A stretch of 64,000 nt of DNA from CAIWAH01 sp964602595 (GCA_964602595.1 CAZRRO010000025.1:36297-100296), one strand, 5' to 3'; numbered from the stretch's first letter, positions 17,412-27,328 are shown. The notes: generated by a model not told the origin, from the sequence alone. Translations and numbers: made by a program.

Positions 17412-18158
17412 CTACTGTTTCACTGTCTTGCCCGTGGGCGTGTTGTCATCCCAGCCGCGGCGGCTGTGGAAGGCCCACCAATCGTATTCGTCCTTCTGCC
17501 GTTTCTCCGGCGCGGCGTGATTGTCGGCGAAGATCAGGTTCAGCTTCGTGCCGTGGGCGGACTTGTCCCAATTCCAGTAGGGAATCTCCCACGCCAGCAC
17601 CGCGCGGCTCGGGTTCGCGACGTCGTTGTCCTTCCGGCCGCTGACGGGGCGCTTGGTCTCGTAGGTGCCGTCGGCCTTCACGAAGATGTGGTTCCAGATG
17701 TAGGTCACATGGTCGTTGTCGCGCAGGAGATTGTTCAGCATCCCGATCGCCGGGTCCTTCTGCTTGATGCCGGCGGGACAGGTGAACGTGCCGGCCTTGG
17801 GCGCGGCGGTCACCTTCCCGGAGGAGTTCGTCGGCTTGTTGCCGTTGCGGGTCAGGTAGGGCTCCAGTAGCTCCGGGAGCCATTTGTCGTCGGTGCGCAA
17901 GGCATTGTCCGAACCCCACGCGCGGCCCCAGTTCTTCACGAGCGGGAAGCGCGCCGCGTAGTCCCCGGAATACATCGCGACGGCGAGGCCGATCTGCTTC
18001 TGGTTGTTGAGGCAATACGTCTCGTTGGCCTTGGCCCGGGCCTTGGCGAGTGCGGGCAGGAGCATCCCGGCGAGGATGGCAATGATGGCGATGACGACCA
18101 GCAGCTCGATCAGCGTGAAGCCGCGGCGGTCCGGGCGGCAGACGGGGCGAAGGTGCAT
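17412..18158 (-). CDS. Prepilin-type N-terminal cleavage/methylation domain protein (type II pseudopilin-like)
   Basis: 248 residues. The prepilin motif sits at residues 12-33 ('RRGFTLIELLVVIAIIAIL'): cleavage after Gly13, Phe at +1 and Glu at +5. After the helix come 'LPALAKARAKANETYCLNNQ' and a globular part containing 'AGTFTCPAG' and 'LNLIFADNHAA', the layout of the large pseudopilin families in Verrucomicrobia and Planctomycetes. Exported by a type II secretion/type IV pilus-like machine. No secretion genes are nearby, as is usual for these dispersed paralogues, so the function is unknown. Confidence 0.88.
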   Translation of the reverse strand: MHLRPVCRPDRRGFTLIELLVVIAIIAILAGMLLPALAKARAKANETYCLNNQKQIGLAVAMYSGDYAARFPLVKNWGRAWGSDNALRTDDKWLPELLEPYLTRNGNKPTNSSGKVTAAPKAGTFTCPAGIKQKDPAIGMLNNLLRDNDHVTYIWNHIFVKADGTYETKRPVSGRKDNDVANPSRAVLAWEIPYWNWDKSAHGTKLNLIFADNHAAPEKRQKDEYDWWAFHSRRGWDDNTPTGKTVKQ

Positions 18159-18225
18159 GCGCGGGTAAGTTGCCCCGCAGCAGACTCGGTCCTGAACTCA
18201 CTGGCAACCGCGGTCTGGGACTCGT

Positions 18226-18678
18226 TCAGCTCCAGCTCTGGAGCTCAAGGATGTTGCCGTCGGGATCGCGGGCATAAACAACGCACAGCCGGCCCACGCC
18301 TGGCACGTCGGTGGAGCTGATTCCGCCCACCGCGGAACCGCCGGCGGCAAGCACGGCTTCCAAGGCGGCCGCCACGTCAGCGACCTGGAACGCAAGGTGG
18401 CCGAAGCCGGGTTCGTTCACGACCGGGCGGGTGTTCTCGACCATCTGGTCGTAGCTGAAGATTTCCAGCGTCGGGCCGTGGTCGCCGTGACCGGGCAGCC
18501 GCAGGTGTAGGCCGGTGAGGTGGGCACCCGGCAACCCAGTGAGTGATTCCAGCCAGGTGCCCGATAGATCGCGCTCCGGCGGCTGGGGCACGCAACCGAA
18601 GACGTCGCAGTAGAACCGCGCAAGCCGGCGCCAGTCGCGGGTCGTCAGGTTGGTGTGAACGTAGCGGGCGGTTTTCAC
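18226..18678 (-). CDS. VOC (glyoxalase/bleomycin resistance) family protein
   Basis: 150 residues forming one vicinal-oxygen-chelate unit of two beta-alpha-beta modules: 'YVHTNLTTRDWRRLARFYCD' at the start, 'LEIFSYDQ' mid-way, 'GFGHLAFQVADVAAALEAVL' at the second module and 'VYARDPDGNILELQSW' at the end. Candidate metal ligands are the His in 'YVHTN', the His in 'FGHLAF' and the Glu in 'NILELQ'. I chose the GTG at 18678 because family members start a few residues before the first strand; an ATG at 18747 would add a hydrophobic stretch. The substrate is unknown. Confidence 0.8.
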   Translation of the reverse strand: MKTARYVHTNLTTRDWRRLARFYCDVFGCVPQPPERDLSGTWLESLTGLPGAHLTGLHLRLPGHGDHGPTLEIFSYDQMVENTRPVVNEPGFGHLAFQVADVAAALEAVLAAGGSAVGGISSTDVPGVGRLCVVYARDPDGNILELQSWS

Positions 18679-18975
18679 GGCAGAAAATGAGTGAGGAGGT
18701 GGCAGCGAAGCCTTCTTCACCAACAGCAGGAGGAACATCACGGTCATGCCCACGGCACCGATCCCTACATCGGAGCATTCCCATTGCGTAACACATCCAA
18801 CCTGACCGCGATGAAAAACAAGGCCAGCACCGGGAAAAACAGCAGCAGTATTTGAGGGGAATCTTTTGAACGACCCAAGCTCAGCGACCCGGCCCACGGG
18901 AGGCAACGATGGCAACCGCGACGCCCCGCTGGGTTCGCTGCGGCGCATGGTCGGGAGGAGGCATACGGTTCACCT
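18679..18975. other. Gap of about 300 bases with no recognised gene
   Basis: Open frames run through it on both strands (an extension of the VOC gene upstream), but they show no domain-like sequence. I see no convincing promoter, repeat or RNA here. Confidence 0.4.
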
Positions 18976-19488
18976 TTAGTAACCAGACTCCTTCATTTCC
19001 TTCAGTGTGACCCGGACGCGCTCCACTAAATCGACGAGGTCGATCTGCCTGTCGTCTTCGACACGCTTAGAAATCATTGTGAGTGCTGCAACCTGGACCT
19101 GCGATGTGCCAAGTCGTAGCACGGGATCAGTGCCATACTCGTCCGTGACGCTCTCCCAGTGCAGCCCCAACTCAGTCGCGAGGACGTCCCCGAATACGAC
19201 TCCCAAGGCTTGAAGCTCGAACGTCTGAGTCTTGTCGAAGGCGCGGTCGTCGATCAGTCGCTGCAACACTGGGAGATCGTTCGTGGTTCGTGTGAACTCG
19301 CGCGTGCTGGCACGAGAACGCACTGCGGAAAGCACGAGCGTCCTCTGCTCGACTAGTTGCGCTTCTTGTTCCCGACTCAGCTTGTGAAACTCCATCTTCG
19401 CTTTTCGTGATTCGATCTTACTGCACCCGGCGACTACGCAAAGCGCGCTTGCTACAACGACCATGATGATGCCGGCTCTGAGAATCAT
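18976..19488 (-). CDS. DUF3806-like lipoprotein
   Basis: 170 residues starting with a lipoprotein signal peptide ('MVVVASALCVVAGC', lipobox Cys22). The mature part has 'LQALGVVFGDVLATELGLHWESVTDEYGTD', 'LRLG' and a C-terminal 'MISKRVEDDRQIDLVDLVE', which match the pattern I remember for DUF3806 (a family of unknown function). The coding is less GC-rich than its neighbours. It stands alone on the minus strand. Confidence 0.72.
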   Translation of the reverse strand: MILRAGIIMVVVASALCVVAGCSKIESRKAKMEFHKLSREQEAQLVEQRTLVLSAVRSRASTREFTRTTNDLPVLQRLIDDRAFDKTQTFELQALGVVFGDVLATELGLHWESVTDEYGTDPVLRLGTSQVQVAALTMISKRVEDDRQIDLVDLVERVRVTLKEMKESGY

Positions 19489-19522
19489 GAGTGCGGCATG
19501 TCTAACATTGGATTGAGCGAGT

Positions 19523-20761
19523 TCACTTCCCGCAAAACCTCGCGAACCCTCCCCCCAGCAGTTCCGTCGCGTCGCGCTGGATCTCCGCGTCGGTCACGGG
19601 CCAGCCGGCGGCTTCGAGGGTTTCGTATTTGCGGGCGAGGCAGCGGCCGATCAGGGCACGTGAGTGCTGCCACTTGTAGATGAGCTGGTCGAGCACGCGA
19701 GCGTCGCTGTGCTGCGGGGTGAAGCTCGTGCCGAGCAGTTCCAGTCGCATCGTGGTGATCTCCTCGATGAGCTGCGGCGTGTTGGTGAACCACCAGCAGC
19801 CGAACGGATGCAGGTTCCGGAACTTGCGCGCGAGCACCACCAGCTCGTGCTGGTTCTCCCGCGCCAGGCAGGTCACGGCGAAGCGGTTCGCCGGGTTGGC
19901 CGCGCAGAGGTTCTGGAGTGCGGTCAGGTCGCTGCGGCCCACGCCGTCGCCGGCCATGCGGAGGAGCGGGTTCACGGCGCGTTTCACGCCCATCATCAGC
20001 GCGAAGGGCTGGCCGTGGTCGCGGCAGTGCGGCAGCACGGCGTGGTCAATGAGCCACGCGGTGTCACCCGCGGCCGGGTAGCTGAAGGTTGGCGGCAACG
20101 ACACCATGCAGTAGTTTGCGCCATATTTCCGCGTGTAGTCGGTGAGGAAACGGCGCACCTCGTCGGCGGTGGCCTGGTTCAGCTCGTTGCCGACAGCGTA
20201 ACCCCAGGCGCGCAGCCGCGGCGCGGCCTCGGTCCAGCCGAGGATCAGCGGGTCGATGCGCAGGGCACCGCGGAAACGGGCATCGCGCGGCAGATTGGCG
20301 TTCCAATAGGCGCGTTCCTCGTCGTCGAACGGCGAGTTGGTCATGCCGATCGAGGCGACGTTCGCCAGCGTGAGGACCCGTTCCACGAAGTCGGCCGGTT
20401 TCCAGGCGGCGAACCATTTCCGCAGCGACGCGAGGTCATGCTTCCGCGGCTCGATGCCGAGCGCATTCAGCGTGGTGAGCACACCGCGGCAGGCTTCGGA
20501 CACGGGCGAATGTTCGACGAACAGGGCGTTCCAGATGAACTCCGCCTGCTCGGTCTTCGAGGCGCTCCAGAAGCGGTCGAACGGCACATCCATCTGCCGG
20601 AACGATTCGCTGACGAGGTAGTGGTAGGTGAGCTGTTCGTCGATGCCCCAGCTGAGCAGCGAGCTGAACGCGGGATCGTAAAGGTGCGTGTGGATGTCAT
20701 GCACCGGCGTGGCGGCCAGGATGCGTTCCACGCGGGCGGACAGCGGGGCGGACGAAGACAT
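19523..20761 (-). CDS. Uronate (glucuronate) isomerase-like metal-dependent hydrolase
   Basis: 412 residues of amidohydrolase/TIM-barrel type. The N-terminal metal-binding 'VHDIHTHLYDP' (about residues 20-30) and the later 'FGCWWFTNTP' and 'TPQHSDARVLDQLIYKW' blocks match the uronate isomerase (UxaC) superfamily, although the protein is shorter than the usual ~470 residues. Verrucomicrobia and Planctomycetes commonly carry such divergent paralogues. Reaction (aldose-ketose isomerisation of a uronate) is inferred from the family only; no other hexuronate gene is adjacent. Confidence 0.75.
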   Translation of the reverse strand: MSSSAPLSARVERILAATPVHDIHTHLYDPAFSSLLSWGIDEQLTYHYLVSESFRQMDVPFDRFWSASKTEQAEFIWNALFVEHSPVSEACRGVLTTLNALGIEPRKHDLASLRKWFAAWKPADFVERVLTLANVASIGMTNSPFDDEERAYWNANLPRDARFRGALRIDPLILGWTEAAPRLRAWGYAVGNELNQATADEVRRFLTDYTRKYGANYCMVSLPPTFSYPAAGDTAWLIDHAVLPHCRDHGQPFALMMGVKRAVNPLLRMAGDGVGRSDLTALQNLCAANPANRFAVTCLARENQHELVVLARKFRNLHPFGCWWFTNTPQLIEEITTMRLELLGTSFTPQHSDARVLDQLIYKWQHSRALIGRCLARKYETLEAAGWPVTDAEIQRDATELLGGGFARFCGK

Positions 20762-20857
20762 GGCCGGAGTTCAAAGTTCCGGGTGCGAAGTGCAAAGGGG
20801 AAAGTTGTCCCGCCGCCGCTCGACTTCGCAGGGGCGTGGCGTAGCTTCCCGCCGCCA

Positions 20858-21709
20858 ATGGACACGCTGAAGCTGACGCTGGGGCATTCGCCGGATCCCG
20901 ATGATGCCTTCATGTTTTACGGACTCGCCAAGGGGCTGATCGCCACCCCGGGGCTGGAGTTCGAGCATATCCTCCAGGACATCCAGACCCTCAACGAGCG
21001 GGCCACCCGCGGCGAACTCGACATCTCCGCCATCAGCATCCACGCCTACGCCTACGTGGCCGACACCTACGCGCTGCTGCCCAGCGGCGCGAGCATGGGC
21101 GATGGCTACGGCCCGATGCTCGTCGCCAAGACAAAGTTCGGCCGGGAAGAAATCCGGAAGCTCCGCATCGCCGTGCCCGGCACGATGACCAGCGCCTTCC
21201 TCGCGCTGCAATTGTGGCTCGGCCGCCGGGCGGAGGACCTCAACTGCGTTGTCGTGCCGTTTGACCAGATCTTCGACGCCGTGAAGCAGGGGAAGGCCGA
21301 CGTCGGCCTGATCATCCACGAGGGCCAGCTCACCTTTGCCAACGAGGGACTCGTGGTCTGCGAAGACCTCGGCGTCTGGTGGGGCCGCGAGAACGATGGC
21401 CTGCCGCTGCCGCTCGGCGGCAACGTCATCCACAAGCGCCATGTCCCGGCGCTCCGTAAGCAGGTGAGCGACATCCTCACGGCCAGCATCCAGTTCAGCC
21501 TCGACCACCGACCCGAGGCGGTCGCGCACTCCATGCGGTGGGCGCGCGACATGGGCATGGACCTCGCGGACAAGTTCGTCGGCATGTATGTGAACCACTG
21601 GACGCTCGACTACGGCGACCGCGGCCGCGACAGCATCCTGCGGTTCCTCAGCCGGGGTCACGCCATGGGCATCGTCCCCAAGGTGGCCGGTCTGGAGTTT
21701 GTGAAGTGA
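20858..21709 (+). CDS. mqnD: 1,4-dihydroxy-6-naphthoate synthase (futalosine menaquinone pathway)
   Basis: 283 residues beginning 'MDTLKLTLGHSPDPDDAFMF', the hallmark N-terminus of MqnD, followed by 'ERATRGELDISAISIHAYAY', 'VAVPGTMTSAFLALQL'-type core and 'GKADVGLIIHEGQLTFANEG'. This periplasmic-binding-protein fold enzyme converts cyclic de-hypoxanthine futalosine to 1,4-dihydroxy-6-naphthoate. The ATG at 20858 gives the normal length; the much longer open frame upstream is antisense shadow of the neighbouring gene. It is divergent from the isomerase-like gene, and no other mqn gene is in the window. Confidence 0.93.
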   Translation: MDTLKLTLGHSPDPDDAFMFYGLAKGLIATPGLEFEHILQDIQTLNERATRGELDISAISIHAYAYVADTYALLPSGASMGDGYGPMLVAKTKFGREEIRKLRIAVPGTMTSAFLALQLWLGRRAEDLNCVVVPFDQIFDAVKQGKADVGLIIHEGQLTFANEGLVVCEDLGVWWGRENDGLPLPLGGNVIHKRHVPALRKQVSDILTASIQFSLDHRPEAVAHSMRWARDMGMDLADKFVGMYVNHWTLDYGDRGRDSILRFLSRGHAMGIVPKVAGLEFVK

Positions 21710-21731
21710 TTCGCCTCCCCAAGGGCGGAAA

Positions 21732-23132
21732 TCAGCGCAGCCGCACCGCGACCTCGCCCTCGTAGCGCCGGACAAAGAAGCCGGCCCGTTCCAGGAAGAG
21801 CACGCCGAGGCGCAGCGGCGTGTCGTCCGCATGGCTGTAGGCGGACTTCGCCAAGCTCACGAGTGAATCCACCGGCTGCTCGTCCGCGGCGGTCAGCAGC
21901 ATGCCGGGACGGAGCTTGGCTGCCTCGGCCGGGCCGCCCCGCTCGACCGTCTCCACGGCGAATCCGTTCGGCGTCTCGCGCACGGTGAAACCGGCCCGCT
22001 TGCGCAGCAGGGCGTTGTTGAAGAAGACCCGCTCGTCGATCAGCCGGAGCTGGGCGTCACGGTTGCCGCCCTGGCGTCGCAGCCGCAGGCGGACCTCCCG
22101 CTTGTCCTTGGCGGTGGTGAGGACCCGATTGAACTCGATGAGGCTGCCCGGCGGCTGGCCATTCACCTCGAGGATGGTGTCGCCGGCCTGGAGGCCCGCC
22201 TGGGCCGCCGGGCTGCCGGGCTGGACCAATTGGACGGTGAGCGGCCGCGACGCCGGCTTGAGCCGGGCGCCGAACCAATAGCCGTTCACCGATTCGCCGC
22301 TCAGCATTTCGGCCAGCGCCTCGTTGACACGCCGGATGGGGATGGCGAAGCCAATGCCCTGACTGTGGCCGGGATTAAGCACGGCAACGTTCAACCCGAT
22401 GAGTTCGCCGCGCAGGTTCACGAGCGGTCCGCCGGAATTGCCCGGATTGATCGCCGCGTCGGTCTGCAACCAGTCGGCAATGTCCAAGGATTCTCCCGCC
22501 GGCAAGGCATCGGCCGGGCGGCGGGACTTGGAACTGAGGATGCCCTTTGCGATCGAGCCGCCGAGACCGAACGGGTTGCCCAGCGCAATGACGGTTTCGC
22601 CCAGGAGCAGGTCGTCGTCCTTGGCGAACTTGAGGGCGCGAAACTTGCGTGGCTGCTTCGGTTTTAGGCGGAGGAGGGCCACGTCCTTGCTCTGGGAGAG
22701 CTCAACCCGTTCGGCCGGAATCGCCTCGTCGCTGTCGTAAAATTGCACCCAGATGTCGTCGGCATCACCCACGACGTGGGAATTGGTCAACACATAGCCG
22801 TCCTCGTCGATAACAACGCCGGAACCGCGGGCATAGTTGGCTTGCGGCCGGCGTTGGTAGCCGTAGAACTCGCGCAGGCGACGTTCGTAGGCGGTCTCGC
22901 GGTCCACCCAGCTGCGCGTGGCAATGTTGACGACTGCCGGCATCACCCGTTCGACCGCAAGGACGGTGGCATCTCGGCGAATGTCCGCAGTCGGCGTGGC
23001 CGCAACCGCCTCATCGTCGGCCAACATCGGGGCCGGTTGCTCCTCTGCCCGTAGCAGGCACAACGACATCAACGACAGTCCGGCCCAGCCAGCCAGCCGG
23101 CTCCAAACGGGGTTCCAGTTCACGGCACGCAT
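21732..23132 (-). CDS. DegP/HtrA-type serine protease with PDZ domains
   Basis: 466 residues from the ATG at 23132 (an upstream ATG at 23180 adds 16 residues). A signal peptide ends near 'LSLMSLCLLRAEEQ'. The trypsin-like domain shows the full triad: His in 'TNSHVVGDADD', Asp in 'SKDVALLRL', Ser in 'DAAINPGNSGGPLVN'. A first PDZ follows ('GSPAAQAGLQAGDTILEVNG'), then a second, more divergent PDZ-like C-terminal domain ('GGPAEAAKLRPGMLLTAADEQ'). Periplasmic protein quality control is the expected role. The spacing between strand-pairing elements around 'EFYGYQRRPQ' resembles the DegP LA loop but is short. Confidence 0.92.
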   Translation of the reverse strand: MRAVNWNPVWSRLAGWAGLSLMSLCLLRAEEQPAPMLADDEAVAATPTADIRRDATVLAVERVMPAVVNIATRSWVDRETAYERRLREFYGYQRRPQANYARGSGVVIDEDGYVLTNSHVVGDADDIWVQFYDSDEAIPAERVELSQSKDVALLRLKPKQPRKFRALKFAKDDDLLLGETVIALGNPFGLGGSIAKGILSSKSRRPADALPAGESLDIADWLQTDAAINPGNSGGPLVNLRGELIGLNVAVLNPGHSQGIGFAIPIRRVNEALAEMLSGESVNGYWFGARLKPASRPLTVQLVQPGSPAAQAGLQAGDTILEVNGQPPGSLIEFNRVLTTAKDKREVRLRLRRQGGNRDAQLRLIDERVFFNNALLRKRAGFTVRETPNGFAVETVERGGPAEAAKLRPGMLLTAADEQPVDSLVSLAKSAYSHADDTPLRLGVLFLERAGFFVRRYEGEVAVRLR

Positions 23133-23327
23133 CGGTTGTGTTCTGGCGTGGAAGCTGGCCGGCAATCGGCACCCCGTCAAAATGGGCAGGGGCTCGGCTC
23201 CGAACGATGGGGCTCCGATCCACTTCCCGAAGAAGTTGAGGACGGCGCCTTTTCACCTCGGTAGCAAACTTGGGGACCGCCTGAAGCGGTTGCCGGAGCG
23301 GTGGGCGGCAATTGCGGAAAAGAAAAA

Positions 23328-23351
23328 GGGGCCGGACAGATGTCCGGCCCC
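23328..23351 (-). terminator. Rho-independent terminator of the large secreted protein gene
   Basis: A 10-11 bp GC stem (ggggccggaca at 23328-23338 with tgtccggcccc at 23341-23351) is followed on the minus strand by a T-rich run (complement of 23313-23327). It lies about 40 bases past the stop of the minus-strand gene that ends at 23390. Confidence 0.85.
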
Positions 23352-23389
23352 CTGTGATTTAAGCGGCATTCCCGTTAGGGAACCGACGC

Positions 23390-26300
23390 TTATTCGTAGA
23401 CGATCGTCAGCACGTCGCCCACGAGGGTGACACTGACGATGCGGCTCACGCCGTCCACCTTGAGGAACCCGGTGTTGGAACCAGCCGGGGCCTTCGCGGT
23501 GATCGTCTTGGTCGCGGAGTTCACGACCACATCGGTGAGCGCGGCACCAGGCAAGCTGGGCACGACCGGAGTGATCGTCGGGCCGGTAGGACCTGCCTTC
23601 TTGTAGAAGAGCAGGTAGTCGATGTCGCCGCCAGGGATGGTGAGGCGGATGGTGCTATTGGCGCCGAGGGTGAACTCAGCCACCGCAGTGCCATCAGCGT
23701 TCATGAACGGAACGTTGTCGTTCGAGCTCCAGCCGCCGGTCTGCGAAACCGTCACCGCGCCGAGGCGCTGCAACGTCTGCTCACCCTTGGTCGGATCGCT
23801 GGTCACGAGGTCCAGCGCGAACGGAGTCCCCTGGGCGCTGCGGCCATCCCACGAGAATCCGAGGACGGCGCTGTAGGTGCCGGGCGCGAAGTCGCGGGTG
23901 TAGTTATACCATTCGCCGTTGTCGCCCCAACCGATCTTGTAGTTCTGGGTGAGGGTGAAGTCCGGACGTTCCGCGTTGCCGTCGGAGATGACGTCCGCAT
24001 TGGCACCTTCGGGCGCGTTGTTGACCGTGCCGTTGTCGTTCCAACCTTGGCGGAGGCTGTTGCCGTTGGCACCACCGTCCGCGGTCGATTCGGGATTGAG
24101 GCGGAGGTCAACGCCCGGCTGGCCGTCCTTACCCTTGAACAGGTCGGACGCGAGGGGCATCACGTTGGCTGCGGCAACGGTCTGGCCGTTGTCGAAGTTG
24201 AAGTCTTCGGCTTCAACCACGAGGGCGACGCCCGTCATTTCGACGCGCACGTCGTTGTCGGGGAAGCTGGTGGCCGAGCCGTTGGCGCTGGTCACGTCGA
24301 CGTAGTAGTCACCGATGTTGGCGACGCCGACCGCAGGGATGGTGTAGGAGGCACCGGTCGCACCGGCGATCGCCTTTTTGTTCTGGAACCACTGGTAGGT
24401 AACCGGGATGGACGAATCCACCTCGACCGACAGGGTGACGGAGGCGCCGGGGGCGACCTTCGCGCCGACCGGGCGCTTGGTGACGATCGGGGGCAAGGTG
24501 CCGGGATCAACCAACGTGCCGATGCGGTCACCACGGATCGCGGTAGCCGTGCCGTTGGCCGGGTCGGCCGCCGTGGCGAGCTTGAAGGTCGCGCCGCCGT
24601 TGTCGCCGCCGCCGCCTTCCTTGTAGAGATACTCGATGTAATACCGCTGACCGGCGGTCAGGGTGATCGTGTTGCCCGTGGGCCATTCGGTCGCGGGATA
24701 CGTGTCGGAGCGGTTCAGGAACAGGCCGTCCGCATTCGGATCGCGGCCGTTACCGGCACCGGTCCAGCTGTTGGCGCCGCCCCAGGAGGGCTCGAACGCG
24801 ATCTGCTTCTTGTTGGCCGGGCTCGCGTCCGTGGACAGGTAGAGCGCACCGGTGTCGTCCGAGGCACCGAGGAACACGTAGCTGCCCGTGGTCTCGGGCA
24901 CGAACCAACCGGTCAGCTGACCGAAGAAGTTCGCATCAATGTTGATGGGGCTGTGGAACTCGGTGAGGATGCCGGTCGTGGTCGGAGCGGTGTCCGCGAT
25001 GGTGTTGAATTCGGCGAACCCGATCGTCTGACCGCGCCAGGTGTTAAACGTGGCGAGGCCGGTCTTGAACTGGTAGGCGCGGAACGAGCCCGTGTAGGCG
25101 GAGTCATTGCCGCCGAGATCCTTCACGCCATTGATGGTGACGTTGTAGGTCGTGCCTTCCGTCTGGGTCGAACTGGTCAGCTTGATCGTGCGATCATTGA
25201 CCCGCACCGGGGCGCTGAGGGTCAGGCCGGTCACGGAGTATTTGCTGGCGTCGAGAGCGGTCGCGTCGGCCACCGGCTCGCTGAAGACGACGGTGACGGA
25301 GTTGAACGTCGCCGAACCGCCCACGCGGGTCACGGTCGGGGCCACGTTGTCCACGTTCACCGTGAGGGTGAACTCGGAGACTGCGGTGGAGGCACCGGCC
25401 ACACCGGCGGCGACGCCATACTTCACGCCGTTGTCGCCGATGGGCACCACGGGGATGGTATAGGTGGCCGAGTTGGCGCCGAGGATCGGCACGCCGGCGC
25501 GGAACCACTGGTAGGCGATCACGCTGCCGTAGTCGGCGGCGTAGGGCGAGGTGCCGGTCGCAGCCGCGGTGAAGGTCACCGAGCTGTTCGCGACGACCGT
25601 CTGGTCGGAGGGGCTGCTGGTCAGGGACACGCTGGCGCCGACGGCGTCCACCTTGGAGGTCAGGACCGCGCCGCGGAGCGGAGCGAGGCTGGCCGCAGGG
25701 GTGGTGTCGCCTTCGAAGCGGATGGCCACCTGGCCCCAGTCGCCGCCGCCGCCTTCCTTGACGAAGTAGGACAGGGCATACTTGCCGCCGGCGGTCAGGG
25801 CGATGGGTTCGCTGGTGACCTCAGGGGTCACGCCGTCCACCACGTCCTCAAACGCGCCGCAGCAACCACTCTCGATGGCGACCGCCACTTCCGCGGCGGG
25901 ATCGGGATAGGTCGTGCCGGCCTTGATGAACAACGCGCTGGCGTCGTCCGAGCGGACGAAGAAGCGGGCGTTGCCAGCCTTGGGCGAGGTGAAGATCGCG
26001 TTGATGCGCACAAGGTGGTTTTCACCCCACGTGTCACCAAAGTTCGACGTTTCACCGAAGCTGAAGCCGTTCACGTAACGCACGCGGTCCGGCGCGTCGG
26101 CGAAGTGCGGATCAGCAATGGCGTCGGCCACGGCCACGGCGCCGGCGATTCCATTCCACTGGGCGGCCTGCGGGAAGCCGATGCCATCCACGTCCTGCGC
26201 GGTGGTCACCGTCAAGGTCGCGTCGGCACCCACGGTGCCGGCGATGTTCTTGCCGCGCACCTTGTAGGTGACGGACTGGCCGGGCAGCACACCGCGGTCG

Positions 26301-27328
26301 TCATACGTGAGAACCGTCACGAGCGGGGCGACAACCACGCCGTTGCGCTCCACCTCATAGGCGATTTGCGCATTGGGGTTGCCGGGCACCGACGCGGCGG
26401 CCCAGGTGAGCTTCACGCGGCGGGAGCCGAGTTCGGCCGCAGCCAAGCTGCCCGGAGCGCCCGGGATGCCGGTCACGGTTTCCGCGGTGGTCTTCAACTT
26501 GATGTTGTCGAAGTGCGTGTTTTCGTTCGCACCGCCGGTGCGGCCGGCGAACACCAGCTGGCCCGCGGACGGGAAGTAGGTGGTTTGGAACGCGTCGAGG
26601 ATCTTGCGGCCCTTCCAGGACACCGTGAGCTTGCCATCCGTGGCCATGGTGATGGCGAACGGCTGCCAGCAGAGGCCGGCCCAGGCGCCCGGATCGCGGG
26701 GATCGCCACCGCCGGTCCAGTAGGCCGCATTGTAGGGCCCGGTCTGGAGCGAGGTATTGTCGTCGCAGGCGCCGTTGCGGGTCCCGAGGCCCGTGCGGTT
26801 CACGGTGACGTTATCCACGCGGACGATGATGCCTTCGATGTCGGGACCGTCGGGCAAGGTGTTGCCGGACCACGTGTCGAACGACACGGCGATGCCGGTG
26901 GTGGAACCACCTTCGGGGATGCCGCCGGCGAAGCCGGAGCTGGCGTCGGTCAGGACAGGATCCCCGTCACGGGCGAAGCTGACGCTGAAACCGTCGGCCG
27001 GACGGCCGTCGTTGCCCTGGGCGTTACCGACGCGGAGGTCGGCGGTGAACTCGAAGCCCGTGACGACTTTGCCCGGGTCCAGGTTGGGGAACACGAGGCC
27101 GGCGACCTGACTGTTTTGCGAGTAGGTCATCGCCAGGAAGCCGCCGGGATTGCCCCCGGTGGACACCCAGGGTGCATCGTTGTTGCCGCTGATGGTGAGC
27201 ACCGAGGACGGATCGGACGTGAAGTCGTAGGTGACTTCACCACCGATGGCCGTGGACAGGCCCACGGCGCCGGTCAGCGCGGCGAGGCCGGCTGCGAATC
27301 GCTGTGTTTTGTGGATGTGTTTACGCAT
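23390..27328 (-). CDS. Large secreted multidomain protein (lectin-like, PA14, Ig-like, CBM6-like)
   Basis: 1312 residues from the ATG at 27328 (10 residues inside the open frame), because the signal peptide 'FAAGLAALTGAVGLSTAIGGE' then has a normal N-terminus. The N-terminal ~270 residues read as a laminin-G/L-lectin-like sandwich ('VSFDTWSG..LPDGPDIEG'). Then come a fibronectin-like unit, two PA14-type units (about 400-560 and 770-950, each with 'YFVKEGGGGDWG' or 'YIEYLYKEGGGGDNG'), Ig-like 'YQWF' units, and a C-terminal CBM6-like region from about 1060 ('VVEAEDFNFDNGQ'...'DIDYLLFYKK'). Likely an extracellular carbohydrate-binding protein. No hydrolase motif was seen. Confidence 0.85.
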   Translation of the reverse strand: MRKHIHKTQRFAAGLAALTGAVGLSTAIGGEVTYDFTSDPSSVLTISGNNDAPWVSTGGNPGGFLAMTYSQNSQVAGLVFPNLDPGKVVTGFEFTADLRVGNAQGNDGRPADGFSVSFARDGDPVLTDASSGFAGGIPEGGSTTGIAVSFDTWSGNTLPDGPDIEGIIVRVDNVTVNRTGLGTRNGACDDNTSLQTGPYNAAYWTGGGDPRDPGAWAGLCWQPFAITMATDGKLTVSWKGRKILDAFQTTYFPSAGQLVFAGRTGGANENTHFDNIKLKTTAETVTGIPGAPGSLAAAELGSRRVKLTWAAASVPGNPNAQIAYEVERNGVVVAPLVTVLTYDDRGVLPGQSVTYKVRGKNIAGTVGADATLTVTTAQDVDGIGFPQAAQWNGIAGAVAVADAIADPHFADAPDRVRYVNGFSFGETSNFGDTWGENHLVRINAIFTSPKAGNARFFVRSDDASALFIKAGTTYPDPAAEVAVAIESGCCGAFEDVVDGVTPEVTSEPIALTAGGKYALSYFVKEGGGGDWGQVAIRFEGDTTPAASLAPLRGAVLTSKVDAVGASVSLTSSPSDQTVVANSSVTFTAAATGTSPYAADYGSVIAYQWFRAGVPILGANSATYTIPVVPIGDNGVKYGVAAGVAGASTAVSEFTLTVNVDNVAPTVTRVGGSATFNSVTVVFSEPVADATALDASKYSVTGLTLSAPVRVNDRTIKLTSSTQTEGTTYNVTINGVKDLGGNDSAYTGSFRAYQFKTGLATFNTWRGQTIGFAEFNTIADTAPTTTGILTEFHSPINIDANFFGQLTGWFVPETTGSYVFLGASDDTGALYLSTDASPANKKQIAFEPSWGGANSWTGAGNGRDPNADGLFLNRSDTYPATEWPTGNTITLTAGQRYYIEYLYKEGGGGDNGGATFKLATAADPANGTATAIRGDRIGTLVDPGTLPPIVTKRPVGAKVAPGASVTLSVEVDSSIPVTYQWFQNKKAIAGATGASYTIPAVGVANIGDYYVDVTSANGSATSFPDNDVRVEMTGVALVVEAEDFNFDNGQTVAAANVMPLASDLFKGKDGQPGVDLRLNPESTADGGANGNSLRQGWNDNGTVNNAPEGANADVISDGNAERPDFTLTQNYKIGWGDNGEWYNYTRDFAPGTYSAVLGFSWDGRSAQGTPFALDLVTSDPTKGEQTLQRLGAVTVSQTGGWSSNDNVPFMNADGTAVAEFTLGANSTIRLTIPGGDIDYLLFYKKAGPTGPTITPVVPSLPGAALTDVVVNSATKTITAKAPAGSNTGFLKVDGVSRIVSVTLVGDVLTIVYE

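Noticed and set aside
18229..18244. 7-bp inverted repeat gctccag/ctggagc
   Set aside because: It falls in the last codons of the VOC gene (LELQSWS) and has a 2-base loop; probably codon coincidence.
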